Assembly: GCA_023846275.1 (NCBI GenBank)
Contig: JAIUJO010000148.1
Coordinates: 64,501-128,500, forward strand
DNA length: 64,000 nucleotides
From: Vanilla planifolia
Taxonomy: Eukaryota; Streptophyta; Magnoliopsida; Asparagales; Orchidaceae
Direction: 5' to 3'
Positions 15,657 through 30,400 of the stretch are shown piece after piece. Position numbers and translations under genes: made by a program. The number at the start of each line of letters is the position of its first letter. Position 1 is the first letter of the stretch. Under the pieces are notes generated by a model that saw only the letters and a list, made by a program, of their open reading frames with translations, ran no database searches and was not told where the DNA came from.

Positions 15657-18600
15657 AATCTATCTCATAATCTATCTTTGTCGCTCATAATCTTAGCCTC
15701 TTAATCTCCCCCTCTTCCCTTTTCTCTCTCACTTAATCTTTTAATTCATGCCTCTATCTATCTCTTCTAAATCGTCTTTCCTTCTTCCAAAAATTTATTC
15801 CTCTCTAAGGCACTTTCTAATTCTAATTTTCTCTTGCTTTCTTTATCCTCGATCACGAAAAGCATCCATTTTTGCTGCCATTTCATTTGAATAAAATCTC
15901 TCTCACATATTCACTTCCACCTCTTCCCTTTTTTCCCTCTTCCATATCATTATTCCTTTGAGATTTTGTCCTTCTATTTTAACTTTTATCTCTTTATTCC
16001 TCCTTAATCTTTCTTCAAATATATATATATTTTTTATTTCTTTTTGATCTTTCAATATTCTTTATCTCTCCCATGTCTTTATTTTTTTCTTACACTTCGT
16101 GTACCTCTGTTTCTATATCTATCTTCATAAGAATCTTTTTGGCCACCCTTTTTTTACCATTGTTCAGTTTACTTTTTTACTAATTTCTTTCCTATTTTAT
16201 TTCCCACGTCTTCTATTTTTAATATCTGCTTTTACACTTCTTTTCACACTTTATGATCATTTAACATAATATCTCTTTATTCATCCATCATTTTTGCTTC
16301 TTTTATTTTTTTATTAATGTAAATGGTCTCTTTATATTATATTCTTTTTGTCATAGACTTTAACTTTTCTTTATTATCACCCTTCTCTCTCTTTTTCTTA
16401 TTCTTCATTTTCATTCCATCTCTGTAGTTGTACTTCTTTACTAACAAAATTGTTTATGTTTTCAAGTCTATTTAATGTCAATCTTTATCATTTATTATAT
16501 ATTCTACACAATGCTTCTCTCTTTGTGTTTATTTACTTCTTTACTTTTTTTAATTTCTATCTCATGTTTATAAAATTTTTAGCTATCTTTTCTCTCCATC
16601 ATTTTTTTTTCTCTTTGATTTCTCTCTCTGATGCACTACTTATTTTCTTCTATTTATCTTGTGAATTCCACACTCTCTCCTCAATATCTCATTTTCTTGC
16701 TCTCTTTGAACAAATTCTCTTTCATCTCACTCTATTCAATTATCTCCACTTTATCAATCCATTTTATTCTATTAATTGATGCTCCCTCCAAAACACTTTT
16801 CCCTTATTCAATCCTAATTATTATCTCTTTCTTATTCTACCTCACTCCCTCACTCACTTTCTCTTATTTTACCTCTTTATTTATTTGTCTATCTTCAATT
16901 GATTCTTTTAAATCCTTTTATTATTTTATTTACACTTGAAATTAGGCATATTTCATTTTATTCTTTTTCACGTTTTCTTATTTTATTCCAAATTATTTTT
17001 CTATAATTCACCTCTTCAGGTATATTTTTGTGTCCCACATTCTCTTATTCTAGCGATCAATAATATATTAATAATTTTTCCTTCAAGAATTCTCTTTCTT
17101 ATTCTTCTAGTTATAAAAAATATTATTAGTTGTTTTTACCATAGTTTTCTAAAAATGATACTAATAATTATGAATATAATTATAATTTTATAATGAATTT
17201 TTTTAATTTAAAAAAGCTTTATTTTTTAATTAATAAGAGTTAGAAATTTATACTTTTGTTTTGTTTCATTTTTATAATTAGTTCTTATTCGTTGTTTTCC
17301 CAATTTCATTATAATATTCTTTTCAAAAACTAGGAAAAAATAAGAAAAAAACATTATTTAGCTATTCATTTGGGCATTTATATAGTGACTTTATTTATTA
17401 TTTTTTTGTATTTTAATAATAAAAATATGTTTTTAAATTTTATTAAAAATTAGAATCTAAAATTTTATTTTGAAACTACAAATAAATTATTATTATTTTA
17501 TCTTAGTAGTTGTAAATGTTTTCTTACGATAGTTTTACTGATAATAATAACAACAATAATAGTAAATGCACATACTTGTAGTATTAGTTATTTATGTAAG
17601 AATATTAGAGTTATGATTGACATGATAACAAAATGTTAGACTTAATACAACAATGTTTTTTTAATTATGGTCAATACTATTAGTAAAAGTTGTTATTATC
17701 TAAAATTCTTGAAGAACATATAAAAAATAATTAATTATTGTTGATAAGAACTATAATTATTAAGAATTAGCAATTTAAATAAGTAAAACTTATTTTAGAA
17801 CCAAGGAAGTATTAAATTTAAAAATTAGATATGCTAATAAATATTCAATTATTTGTTAAAAATTACAATTAATTAACATATTTTTAAATAAAAATAAAAA
17901 TTAATTATAGTTAATTCTAACAAATATAAAATTAATCTTAAAAAATTAAAATTAATAAGCATTACTTTAAATACTATAATGATAATTAATAGTTACCAAT
18001 TTATCAAGACGAGTTTTTATAATAGTTATTCTTATTAACTAAATTTTTGTTGGATATACATTTTTAATCATTTCAAAGATTTTTGAAAAATAACGTTTAT
18101 TGATAACATTTTTTATATTTTCTTATCAAAATAATATTACCGTATAGGATTAATAATTAATTCTTCATGTACTTCATTTATCTCTCTTCAACATTAGGTT
18201 CATTTTCTCTCTCTATTTTTGTTTCTTTATCCATACATTTTCTCTCACAAAATATTTGGGCGACGCCATCTAATTCTTTATCATAGTGTCTATCATCTCT
18301 TTTCCCAAAATTGTCTCTCTTTCTTTCATGATCTTCCCATTATTCCTTTTTTATTACATCTCCTTCTCTATTTCATCATTTTTGTCATTCGATTAGTGTG
18401 TTTTTTAAAACTATTTCCTTCCATTACTCTCCCTTCTTCATTTATCACAATCCCAATGTTTTTCTCCCTTTTTTTCATCCTTCATCTCATTTTCTCACAA
18501 ATAGAAATATCTATCAATATGTTTGTCACTTTCTCTTTATGACTTATCAAACTCTCTCACCTTCCTTTCTCTTTTTTTCTCTTCTTAATCCGCATGTCAT

Positions 18601-19573
18601 TGACTCAGTCTCTCTTCTCTATATCACCTTCTCTTCTACACGATGTTTTTGCTCCCTTTTAATATCTCTCCTTTTTACCTCACTTTCATAATTTATAGTT
18701 CTTTTGGAGTTGTATTTTCTCTATGTAACTTCGTAGCATCTCCTATAGAGTTCTCTTACATTTCTATGATTTTCCTCTCTTCCTTAATCTTATCCCTTTA
18801 TCTCTCTCTCTAAGAATTTTTGCACTCATCTCCCTTCTCACATTCTCAGTTCCCTCACTTTTCTCTATTACATTGGGCATTGTCTCACACTCTCTATTTT
18901 TTGTTTTTTTTAGATGATTTTATTGCCTCTTTTTATTGATCTCTCCACCAGTGTCCCATTATCCTTCTACCATTTTGAACACTCTCTCTAATCAATTTCA
19001 CTTTTGCTCTCTCTTTTTGTTTTCACTCTATCATTCTTCATAATTATCAATCATTGCCATGTCTTTCAGTTCTCATTTTTCTATATCTTCCTCTATGTCT
19101 TTTGTTATCTTTCACTTCTTTATTTTGTTCTCTTTCTTGATGCCTCATTTTCCTTTAACTCTTCGATCTTCCTACAACTTACACTTTTTCTTTCCACCTT
19201 TTTCTTTCACTTTAGAAACTTTCTCCTTCTTTCTATTATTTGTGTCATTCACTTTGTTGATGGCTTACTCTCTTTTTCTGTCTCCCCTCTCTATGACTTA
19301 TTTCATCTCTAACTATTCCTCTTTGTATTTTTTTTCTTTTCACACATTTTGTCACCTCTTTCATCTCTCTTCACTCTCAAATTCATGCTCCTTATCTTTT
19401 TCTCTTGCTCTCCAACTCTTCCATTCTTTCCTTTCACTTTGAATTGTTCACTCTTTATAATGTATTTACCTCATTTGTCTCTATAAATTTCACTTCTATT
19501 CTTTCGCTTGTATTCTATCTTTGTCTCTTCATAAGTCATTTGTATCTCTCTTGCTTTCCCTTTTCCCTCTTAG
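15657..19573 (+). repeat. Satellite unit 5 (variant type C)
   Basis: 3,917 bp. The core is about 17,158-18,169. Type-C marks shared with units 6 and 7 are cgctcataatc, cttttaattcatg, tatctgcttttac and atgtaaatggtctc. It also shares aaatcgtc and catttcatttg with unit 6 only. Its right half follows unit 4 (ccctttatctc, atctcccttctc, acttacactttt), so it looks like a recombinant between a unit-4-like right half and a unit-6-like left half. Confidence 0.95.
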
Positions 19574-22500
19574 AATCTATCTCATAATCTATCTTTGTCG
19601 CTCATAATCTTAGCCTCTTAATCTCCCCCTCTTCCCTTTTCTCTCTCACTTAATCTTTTAATTCATGCCTCTATCTATCTCTTCTAAATCGTCTTTCCTT
19701 CTTCCAAAAATTTATTCCTCTCTAAGGCACTTTCTAATTCTAATTTTCTCTTGCTTTCTTTATCCTCGATCACGAAAAGCATCCATTTTTGCTGCCATTT
19801 CATTTGAATAAAATCTCTCTCACATATTCACTTCCACCTCTTCCCTTTTTTCCCTCTTCCATATCATTATTCCTTTGAGATTTTGTCCTTCTATTTTAAC
19901 TTTTATCTCTTTATTCCTCCTTAATCTTTCTTCAAATATATATATATTTTTTATTTCTTTTTGATCTTTCAATATTCTTTATCTCTCCCATGTCTTTATT
20001 TTTTTCTTACACTTCGTGTACCTCTGTTTCTATATCTATCTTCATAAGAATCTTTTTGGCCACCCTTTTTTTACCATTGTTCAGTTTACTTTTTTACTAA
20101 TTTCTTTCCTATTTTATTTCCCACGTCTTCTATTTTTAATATCTGCTTTTACACTTCTTTTCACACTTTATGATCATTTAACATAATATCTCTTTATTCA
20201 TCCATCATTTTTGCTTCTTTTATTTTTTTATTAATGTAAATGGTCTCTTTATATTATATTCTTTTTGTCATAGACTTTAACTTTTCTTTATTATCACCCT
20301 TCTCTCTCTTTTTCTTATTCTTCATTTTCATTCCATCTCTGTAGTTGTACTTCTTTACTAACAAAATTGTTTATGTTTTCAAGTCTATTTAATGTCAATC
20401 TTTATCATTTATTATATATTCTACACAATGCTTCTCTCTTTGTGTTTATTTACTTCTTTACTTTTTTTAATTTCTATCTCATGTTTATAAAATTTTTAGC
20501 TATCTTTTCTCTCCATCATTTTTTTTTCTCTTTGATTTCTCTCTCTGATGCACTACTTATTTTCTTCTATTTATCTTGTGAATTCCACACTCTCTCCTCA
20601 ATATCTCATTTTCTTGCTCTCTTTGAACAAATTCTCTTTCATCTCACTCTATTCAATTATCTCCACTTTATCAATCCATTTTATTCTATTAATTGATGCT
20701 CCCTCCAAAACACTTTTCCCTTATTCAATCCTAATTATTATCTCTTTCTTATTCTACCTCACTCCCTCACTCACTTTCTCTTATTTTACCTCTTTATTTA
20801 TTTGTCTATCTTCAATTGATTCTTTTAAATCCTTTTATTATTTTATTTACACTTGAAATTAGGCATATTTCATTTTATTCTTTTTCACGTTTTCTTATTT
20901 TATTCCAAATTATTTTTCTATAATTCACCTCTTCAGGTATATTTTTGTGTCCCACATTCTCTTATTCTAGCGATCAATAATATATTAATAATTTTTCCTT
21001 CAAGAATTCTCTTTCTTATTCTTCTAGTTATAAAAAATATTATTAGTTGTTTTTACCATAGTTTTCTAAAAATGATACTAATAATTATGAATATAATTAT
21101 AATTTTATAATGAATTTTTTTAATTTAAAAAAGCTTTATTTTTTAATTAATAAGAGTTAGAAATTTATACTTTTGTTTTGTTTCATTTTTATAATTAGTT
21201 CTTATTCGTTGTTTTCCCAATTTCATTATAATATTCTTTTCAAAAACTAGGAAAAAATAAGAAAAAAACATTATTTAGCTATTCATTTGGGCATTTATAT
21301 AGTGACTTTATTTATTATTTTTTTGTATTTTAATAATAAAAATATGTTTTTAAATTTTATTAAAAATTAGAATCTAAAATTTTATTTTGAAACTACAAAT
21401 AAATTATTATTATTTTATCTTAGTAGTTGTAAATGTTTTCTTACGATAGTTTTACTGATAATAATAACAACAATAATAGTAAATGCACATACTTGTAGTA
21501 TTAGTTATTTATGTAAGAATATTAGAGTTATGATTGACATGATAACCAAATGTTAGACTTAATACAACAATGTTTTTTTAATTATGGTCAATACTATTAG
21601 TAAAAGTTGTTATTATCTAAAATTCTTAAAGAACATATAAAAAATAAATAATTATTGTTGATAAGAACTATAATTATTAAGAATTAGCAATTTAAATAAG
21701 TAAAACTTATTTTAGAACCAAGGAAGTATTAAATTTAAAAATTAGATATGCTAATAAATATTCCATTATTTGTTAAAAATTACAATTAATTAACATATTT
21801 TTAAATAAAAATAAAAATTAATTATAGTTAATTCTAACAAATATAAAATTAATCTTAAAAAATTAAAATTAATAAGCATTACTTTAAATACTATAATGAT
21901 AATTAATAGTTACCAATTTATCAAGACGAGTTTTTATAATAGTTATTCTTATTAACTAAATTTTTGTTGGATATACATTTTTAATCATTTCAAAGATTTT
22001 TGAAAAATAACGTTTATTGATAACATTTTTTATATTTTCTTATCAAAATAATATTACCGTATAGGATTAATAATTAATTCTTCATGTATTTCATTTATCT
22101 CTCTTCAACATTAGGTTCATTTTCTCTCTCTATTTTTGTTTCTTTATCCATACATTTTCTCTCACAAAATATTTGGGCGACGCCATCTAATTCTTTATCA
22201 TAGTGTCTACCATCTCTTTTCCCAAAATTGTCTCTCTTTCTTTCATGATCTTCCCATTGTTCCTTTTTTATTACATCTCCTTCTCTATTTCATCATTTTT
22301 GTCATTCGATTAGTGTGTTTTTTAAAACTATTTCCTTCCATTACTCTCCCTTCTTCATTTATCACAATCCCAATGTTTTTCTCCCTTTTTTTCATCCTTC
22401 TTCGCATTTTCTCACAAATAGAAATATCTATCAATATGTTTGTCACTTTCTCTTTATGACTTATCAAACTCTCTCACCTTCCTTTCTCTTTTTTTCTCTT

Positions 22501-23486
22501 CTTAATCCGCATGTCATTGACTCAGTCTCTCTTCTCTATATCACCTTCTCTTCTACACGATGTTTTTGCTCCCTTTTAATATCTCTCCTTTTTACCTCAC
22601 TTTCATAATTTATAGTTCTTTTGGAGTTGTATTTTCTCTATGTAACTTTGTAGCATCTCCTATAGAGTTCTCTTACATTTCTATGATTTTCCTCTCTTAA
22701 TCTTATCCCTCTATCACTCTCTCTAAGAATTTTTGCACTCATCTCTCTTCTCACATTCTCAGTTCCCTCACTTTTCTCTATTACATTGGGCATTGTCTCA
22801 CACTCTCTATTTTTTGTTTTTTTTAGATGATTTTATTGCCTCTTTTTATTGATCTCTCCGCCAGTGTCCCATTATCCTTCTACCATTTTGAACACTCTCT
22901 CTAATCAATTTCACTTTTGCTCTCTCTTTTTGTTTTCACTCTATCATTTTTCATAATTATCAATCATTGCCATGTCTTTCAGTTCTCATTTTTCTATATC
23001 TTCCTCTATGTCTTTTGTTATCTTTCACTTCTTTATTTTGTTCTCTTTCTTGATGCCTCATTTTCCTTTAACTCTTTTATCTTCCTACAACTTACTCTTT
23101 TTCTTTCCACCTTTTTCTTTCACTTTAGAAACTTTCTCCTTCTTTCTATTATTTGTGTCATTCACTTTGTTGATGGCTTACTCTCTTTTTCTGTCTCCCC
23201 TCTCTATGACTTATTTCATCTCTAACTATTCCTCTTTGTATTTTTTTTCTTTTCACACATTTTGTCACCTCTTTCATCTCTCTTCACTCTCAAATTCATG
23301 CTCCTTATCTTTTTCTCTTGCTCTCCAACTCTTCCATTCTTTCCTTTCACTTTGAATTGTTCACTCTTTATAATGTATTTACCTCATTTGTCTCTATAAA
23401 TTTCACTTCTATTCTTTCGCTTGTATTCTATCTTTGTCTCTTCATAAGTCATTTGTATCTCTCTTGCTTTCCCTTTTCCCTCTTAG
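19574..23486 (+). repeat. Satellite unit 6 (variant type C)
   Basis: 3,913 bp. The core is about 21,075-22,086. The left part is almost the same as that of unit 5. From the core on it follows unit 7 (gataaccaaatg, aaaaataaataattatt). Private features are a four-base loss in the cctctcttaatc stretch near 22,690 and cttcgcattttc near 22,402. Confidence 0.95.
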
Positions 23487-26400
23487 AATCTATCTCATAA
23501 TCTATCTTTGTCGCTCATAATCTTAGCCTCTTAATCTCCCCCTCTTCCCTTTTCTCTCTCACTTAATCTTTTAATTCATGCCTCTATCTATCTCTTCTAA
23601 ATCTTCTTTCCTTCTTCCAAAAATTTATTCCTCTCTAAGGCACTTTCTAATTCTAATTTTCTCTTGCTTTCGTTATCCTCGATCACGAAAAGCATCCATT
23701 TTTGCTGCCATTTCGTTTGAATAAAATCTCTCTCACATATTCACTTCCACCTGTTCCCTTTTTTCCCTCTTCCATATCATTATTCCTTTGAGATTTTGTC
23801 CTTCTATTTTAACTTTTATCTCTTTATTCCTCCTTAATCTTTCTTCAAATATATATATATTTTTTATTTCTTTTTGATCTTTCAATATTCTTTATCTCTC
23901 CCATGTCTTTATTTTTTTCTTACACTTCGTGTACCTCTGTTTCTATATCTATCTTCATAAGAATCTTTTTGGCCACCCTTTTTTTACCATTGTTCAGTTT
24001 ACTTTTTTACTAATTTCTTTCCTATTTTATTTCCCACGTCTTCTATTTTTAATATCTGCTTTTACACTTCTTTTCACACTTTATGATCATTTAACATAAT
24101 ATCTCTTTATTCATCCATCATTTTTGCTTCTTTTATTTTTTTATTAATGTAAATGGTCTCTTTATATTATATTCTTTTTGTCATAGACTTTAACTTTTCT
24201 TTATTATCACCCTTCTCTCTCTTTTTCTTATTCTTCATTTTCATTCCATCTCTGTAGTTGTACTTCTTTACTAACAAAATTGTTTATGTTTTCAAGTCTA
24301 TTTAATGTCAATCTTTATCATTTATTATATATTCTACACAATGCTTCTCTCTTTGTGTTTATTTACTTCTTTACTTTTTTTAATTTCTATCTCATGTTTA
24401 TAAAATTTTTAGCTATCTTTTCTCTCCATCATTTTTTTTTCTCTTTGATTTCTCTCTCTGATGCACTACTTATTTTCTTCTATTTATCTTGTGAATTCCA
24501 CACTCTCTCCTCAATATCTCATTTTCTTGCTCTCTTTGAACAAATTCTCTTTCATCTCACTCTATTCAATTATCTCCACTTTATCAATCCATTTTATTCT
24601 ATTAATTGATGCTCCCTCCAAAACACTTTTCCCTTATTCAATCCTAATTATTATCTCTTTCTTATTCTACCTCACTCCCTCACTCACTTTCTCTTATTTT
24701 ACCTCTTTATTTATTTGTCTATCTTCAATTGATTCTTTTAAATCCTTTTATTATTTTATTTACACTTGAAATTAGGCATATTTCATTTTATTCTTTTTCA
24801 CGTTTTCTTATTTTATTCCAAATTATTTTTCTATAATTCACCTCTTCAGGTATATTTTTGTGTCCCACATTCTCTTATTCTAGCGATCAATAATATATTA
24901 ATAATTTTTCCTTCAAGAATTCTCTTTCTTATTCTTCTAGTTATAAAAAATATTATTAGTTGTTTTTACCATAGTTTTCTAAAAATGATACTAATAATTA
25001 TGAATATAATTATAATTTTATAATGAATTTTTTTAATTTAAAAAAGCTTTATTTTTTAATTAATAAGAGTTAGAAATTTATACTTTTGTTTTGTTTCATT
25101 TTTATAATTAGTTCTTATTCGTTGTTTTCCCAATTTCATTATAATATTCTTTTCAAAAACTAGGAAAAAATAAGAAAAAAACATTATTTAGCTATTCATT
25201 TGGGCATTTATATAGTGACTTTATTTATTATTTTTTTGTATTTTAATAATAAAAATATGTTTTTAAATTTTATTAAAAATTAGAATCTAAAATTTTATTT
25301 TGAAACTACAAATAAATTATTATTATTTTATCTTAGTAGTTGTAAATGTTTTCTTACGATAGTTTTACTGATAATAATAACAACAATAATAGTAAATGCA
25401 CATACTTGTAGTATTAGTTATTTATGTAAGAATATTAGAGTTATGATTGACATGATAACCAAATGTTAGACTTAATACAACAATGTTTTTTTAATTATGG
25501 TCAATACTATTAGTAAAAGTTGTTATTATCTAAAATTCTTAAAGAACATATAAAAAATAAATAATTATTGTTGATAAGAACTATAATTATTAAGAATTAG
25601 CAATTTAAATAAGTAAAACTTATTTTAGAACCAAGGAAGTATTAAATTTAAAAATTAGATATGCTAATAAATATTCCATTATTTGTTAAAAATTACAATT
25701 AATTAACATATTTTTAAATAAAAATAAAAATTAATTATAGTTAATTCTAACAAATATAAAATTAATCTTAAAAAATTAAAATTAATAAGCATTACTTTAA
25801 ATACTATAATGATAATTAATAGTTACCAATTTATCAAGACGAGTTTTTATAATAGTTATTCTTATTAACTAAATTTTTGTTGGATATACATTTTTAATCA
25901 TTTCAAAGATTTTTGAAAAATAACGTTTATTGATAACATTTTTTATATTTTCTTATCAAAATAATATTACCGTATAGGATTAATAATTAATTCTTCATGT
26001 ATTTCATTTATCTCTCTTCAACATTAGGTTCATTTTCTCTCTCTATTTTTGTTTCTTTATGCATACATTTTCTCTCACAAAATATTTGGGCGACGCCATC
26101 TAATTCTTTATCATAGTGTCTACCATCTCTTTTCCCAAAATTGTCTCTCTTTCTTTCATGATCTTCCCATTGTTCCTTTTTTATTACATCTCCTTCTCTA
26201 TTTCATCATTTTTGTCATTCGATTAGTGTGTTTTTTAAAACTATTTCCTTCCATTACTCTCCCTTCTTCATTTATCACAATCCCAATGTTTTTCTCCCTT
26301 TTTTTCATCCTTCTTCTCATTTTCTCACAAATAGAAATATCTATCAATATGTTTGTCACTTTCTCTTTATGACTTATCAAACTCTCTCACCTTCCTTTCT

Positions 26401-27403
26401 CTTTTTTTCTCTTCTTAATCCGCATGTCATTGACTCAGTCTCTCTTCTCTATATCACCTTCTCTTCTACACGATGTTTTTGCTCCCTTTTAATATCTCTC
26501 CTTTTTACCTCACTTTCATAATTTATAGTTCTTTTGGAGTTGTATTTTCTCTATGTAACTTTGTAGCATCTCCTATAGAGTTCTCTTACATTTCTATGAT
26601 TTTCCTCTCTTCCTTAATCTTATCCCTCTATCTCTCTCTCTAAGAATTTTTGCACTCATCTCTCTTCTCACATTCTCAGTTCCCTCACTTTTCTCTATTA
26701 CATTGGGCATTGTCTCACACTCTCTATTTTTTGTTTTTTTTAGATGATTTTATTGCCTCTTTTTATTGATCTCTCCACCAGTGTCCCATTATCCTTCTAC
26801 CATTTTGAACACTCTCTCTAATCAATTTCACTTTTGCTCTCTCTTTTTGTTTTCACTCTATCATTCTTCATAATTATCAATCATTGCCATGTCTTTCAGT
26901 TCTCATTTTTCTATATCTTCCTCTATGTCTTTTGTTATCTTTCACTTCTTTATTTTGTTCTCTTTCTTGATGCCTCATTTTCCTTTAACTCTTTTATCTT
27001 CCTACAACTTACTCTTTTTCTTTCCACCTTTTTCTTTCACTTTAGAAACTTTCTCCTTCTTTCTATTATTTGTGTCATTCACTTTGTTGATGGCTTACTC
27101 TCTTTTTCTGTCTCCCCTCTCTATGACTTATTTCATCTCTAACTATTCCTCTTTGTATTTTTTTTCTTTTCACACATTTTGTCACCTCTTTCATCTCTCT
27201 TCACTCTCAAATTCATGCTCCTTATCTTTTTCTCTTGCTCTCCAACTCTTCCATTCTTTCCTTTCACTTTGAATTGTTCACTCTTTATAATGTATTTACC
27301 TCATTTGTCTCTATAAATTTCACTTCAATTCTTTCGCTTGTATTCTATCTTTGTCTCTTCATAAGTCATTTGTATCTCTCTTGCTTTCCCTTTTCCCTCT
27401 TAG
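23487..27403 (+). repeat. Satellite unit 7 (variant type C)
   Basis: 3,917 bp. The core is about 24,988-25,999. It has the type-C left part but with aaatcttc and ctttcgttatcc, which link it to units 4, 8 and 10. Its end carries cacttcaattc, shared only with the end of unit 3. Since unit 4 follows unit 3 and its near-copy unit 8 follows unit 7, this shared end marks the left side of a copied block. Confidence 0.95.
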
Positions 27404-30400
27404 AATCTATCTCATAATCTATCTTTGTCGCTCTTAATCTTAGCCTCTTAATCTCCCCCTCTTCCCTTTTCTCTCTCACTTAATCTTTTATTTCATGCCT
27501 CTATCTATCTCTTCTAAATCTTCTTTCCTTCTTCCAAAAATTGATTCCTCTCTAAGGCACTTTCTAATTCTAATTTTCTCTTGCTTTCGTTATCCTCGAT
27601 CACGAAAAGCATCCATTTTTGCTGCCATTTCGTTTGAATAAAATCTCTCTCACATATTCACTTCCACCTGTTCCCTTTTTTCCCTCTTCCATATCATTAT
27701 TCCTTTGAGATTTTGTCCTTCTATTTTTACTTTTATCTCTTTATTCCTCCTTAATCTTTCTTCAAATATATATTTTTTTTTATTTCTTTTTGATCTTTCA
27801 ATATTCTTCATCTCTCCCATGTCTTTATTTTTTTCTTACACTTTGTGTACCTCTGTTTCTATATCTATCTTCATAACAATCTTTTTGGCCACCCTTTTTT
27901 TACCATTGTTCAGTTTACTTTTTTACTAATTTGTTTCCTATTTTATTTCCCACGTCTTCTATTTTTAATCTCTCCTTTTACACTTCTTTTCACACTTTAT
28001 GATCTTTTAACATAATATCTCTTTATTCATCCATCATTTTTGCTTCTTTTATTTTTTTATTAATGTATATGGTCTCTTTATATTGTATTCTTTTTGTCAT
28101 AGACTTTAACTTTTCTTTATTATCACTCTTCTCTCTCTTTTTCTTATTCTTCATTTTCATTCCATCTCTGTAGTTGTACTTCTTTACTAACAAAATTGTT
28201 TATGTTTTCAAGTCTATTTAATGTCAATCTTTATCATTTATTATATATTCTACACAATGCTTCTCTCTTTGTGTTTATTTACTTCTTTACTTTTTTTAAT
28301 TTCTATCTCATGTTTATAAAATTATTAGCTATCTTTTCTCTCCATCATTTTTTTTTCTCTTTGATTTCTCTCTTTAATGCACTACTTATTTTCTTCTATT
28401 TATCTTGTGAATTCCACACTCTCTCCTCAATATCTCATTTTCTTGCTCTCTTTGAACAAATTCTCTTTCATCTCACTCTATTCAATTATCTCCACTTTAT
28501 CAATCCATTTTATTCTATTAATTGATGCTCCCTCCAAAACACTTTTCCCTTATTCAATCCTAATTATTATCTCTTTCTTATTCTACCTCACTCCCTCACT
28601 CACTTTCTCTTATTTTACCTCTTTATTTATTTTTCTATCTTGAATTGATTCTTTTAAATCCTTTTATTATTTTATTTACACTTGAAATTAAGCATATTTC
28701 ATTTTATTCTTTTTCACGTTTTCTTATTTTATTCCAAATTCTTTTTCTATAATTCACCTCTTCAGGGATATTTTTGTGTCCCACATTCTCTTATTCTAGC
28801 GATCAATAATATATTAATAATTTTTCCTTCAAGAATTCTCTTTCTTATTCTTCTAGTTATCAAAAATATTGTTAGTTGTTTTTACCATAGTTTTCTAAAA
28901 ATGATACTAATAATTATGAATAAAATTATAATTTTATAATGAATTTTTTTAATTTAAAAAAGCCTTATTTTTTAATTACTAAGAGTTACAAATTTATACT
29001 TTTGTTTTGTTTCATTTTTATAATTAGTACTTATTCGTTGTTTTCCCAATTTCATTATAATATTGTTTTCAAAAACTAGGAAAAAAGAAGAAAAAAACAT
29101 TATTTAGCTATTCATTTGGGCATTTATATAGTGACTTTATTTATTATTTTTTTTATTTTAATAATAAAAATATGTTTTTAAATTTTATTAAAAATTATAA
29201 TCTAAAATTTTATTTTGAAACTACAAATAAATTATTATTATTTTATCTTAGTAGTTGTAAATGTCTTCTCACGATAGTTTTACTCATAATAATAACAACA
29301 TAATAGTAAATGCACATACTTGTAATATTAGTTATTTATGTAAGAATATTAGAGTTATGATTGACATGATAACAAAATGTTAGACTTAATACAACAATGA
29401 TTTTTTAATTATGGTCAATACTATTAGTAAAAGTTGTTATTATCTAAAATTCTTGAAGAACATATAAAAAATAATTAATTATTGTTGATAAGAACTATAA
29501 TTATTAAGAATTAGCAATTTAAATAAGTAAAACTTATTTTAGAACCAAGGAAGTATTAAATTTAAAAATTAGATATGCTAATAAATATTCAATTATTTGT
29601 TAAAAATTACAATTAATTAACATATTTTTAAATAAAAATAAAAATTAATTATAGTTAATTCTAACAAATATAAAATTAATCTTAAAAAATTAAAATTAAT
29701 AAGCATTACTTTAAATACTATAATGATAATTAATAGTTACCAATTTATCAAGACGAGTTTTTATAATAGTTATTCTTATTAACTAAATTTTTGTTGGATA
29801 TACATTTTTAATCATTTCAAAGATTTTTGAAAAATAACGTTTATTGATAACATTTTTTATATTTTCTTATCAAAATAATATTACCGTATAGGATTAATAA
29901 TTAATTCTTCATGTACTTCATTTATCTCTCTTCAACATTAGGTTCATTTTCTCTCTCTATTTTTGTTTCTTTATCCATACATTTTCTCTCACAAAATATT
30001 TGGGCGACGCCATCTAATTCTTTATCATAGTGTCTATCATCTCTTTTCCCAAAATTGTCTCTCTTTCTTTCATGATCTTCCCATTATTCCTTTTTTATTA
30101 CATCTCCTTCTCTATTTCATCATTTTTGTCATTCGATTAGTGTGTTTTTTAAAACTATTTCCTTCCATTACTCTCCCTTCTTCATTTATCACAATCCCAA
30201 TGTTTTTCTCCCTTTTTTTCATCCTTCATCTCATTTTCTCACAAATAGAAATATCTATCAATATGTTTGTCACTTTCTCTTTATGACTTATCAAACTCTC
30301 TCACCTTCCTTTCTCTTTTTTTCTCTTCTTAATCCGCATGTCATTGACTCAGTCTCTCTTCTCTATATCACCTTCTCTTCTACACGATGTTTTTGCTCCC

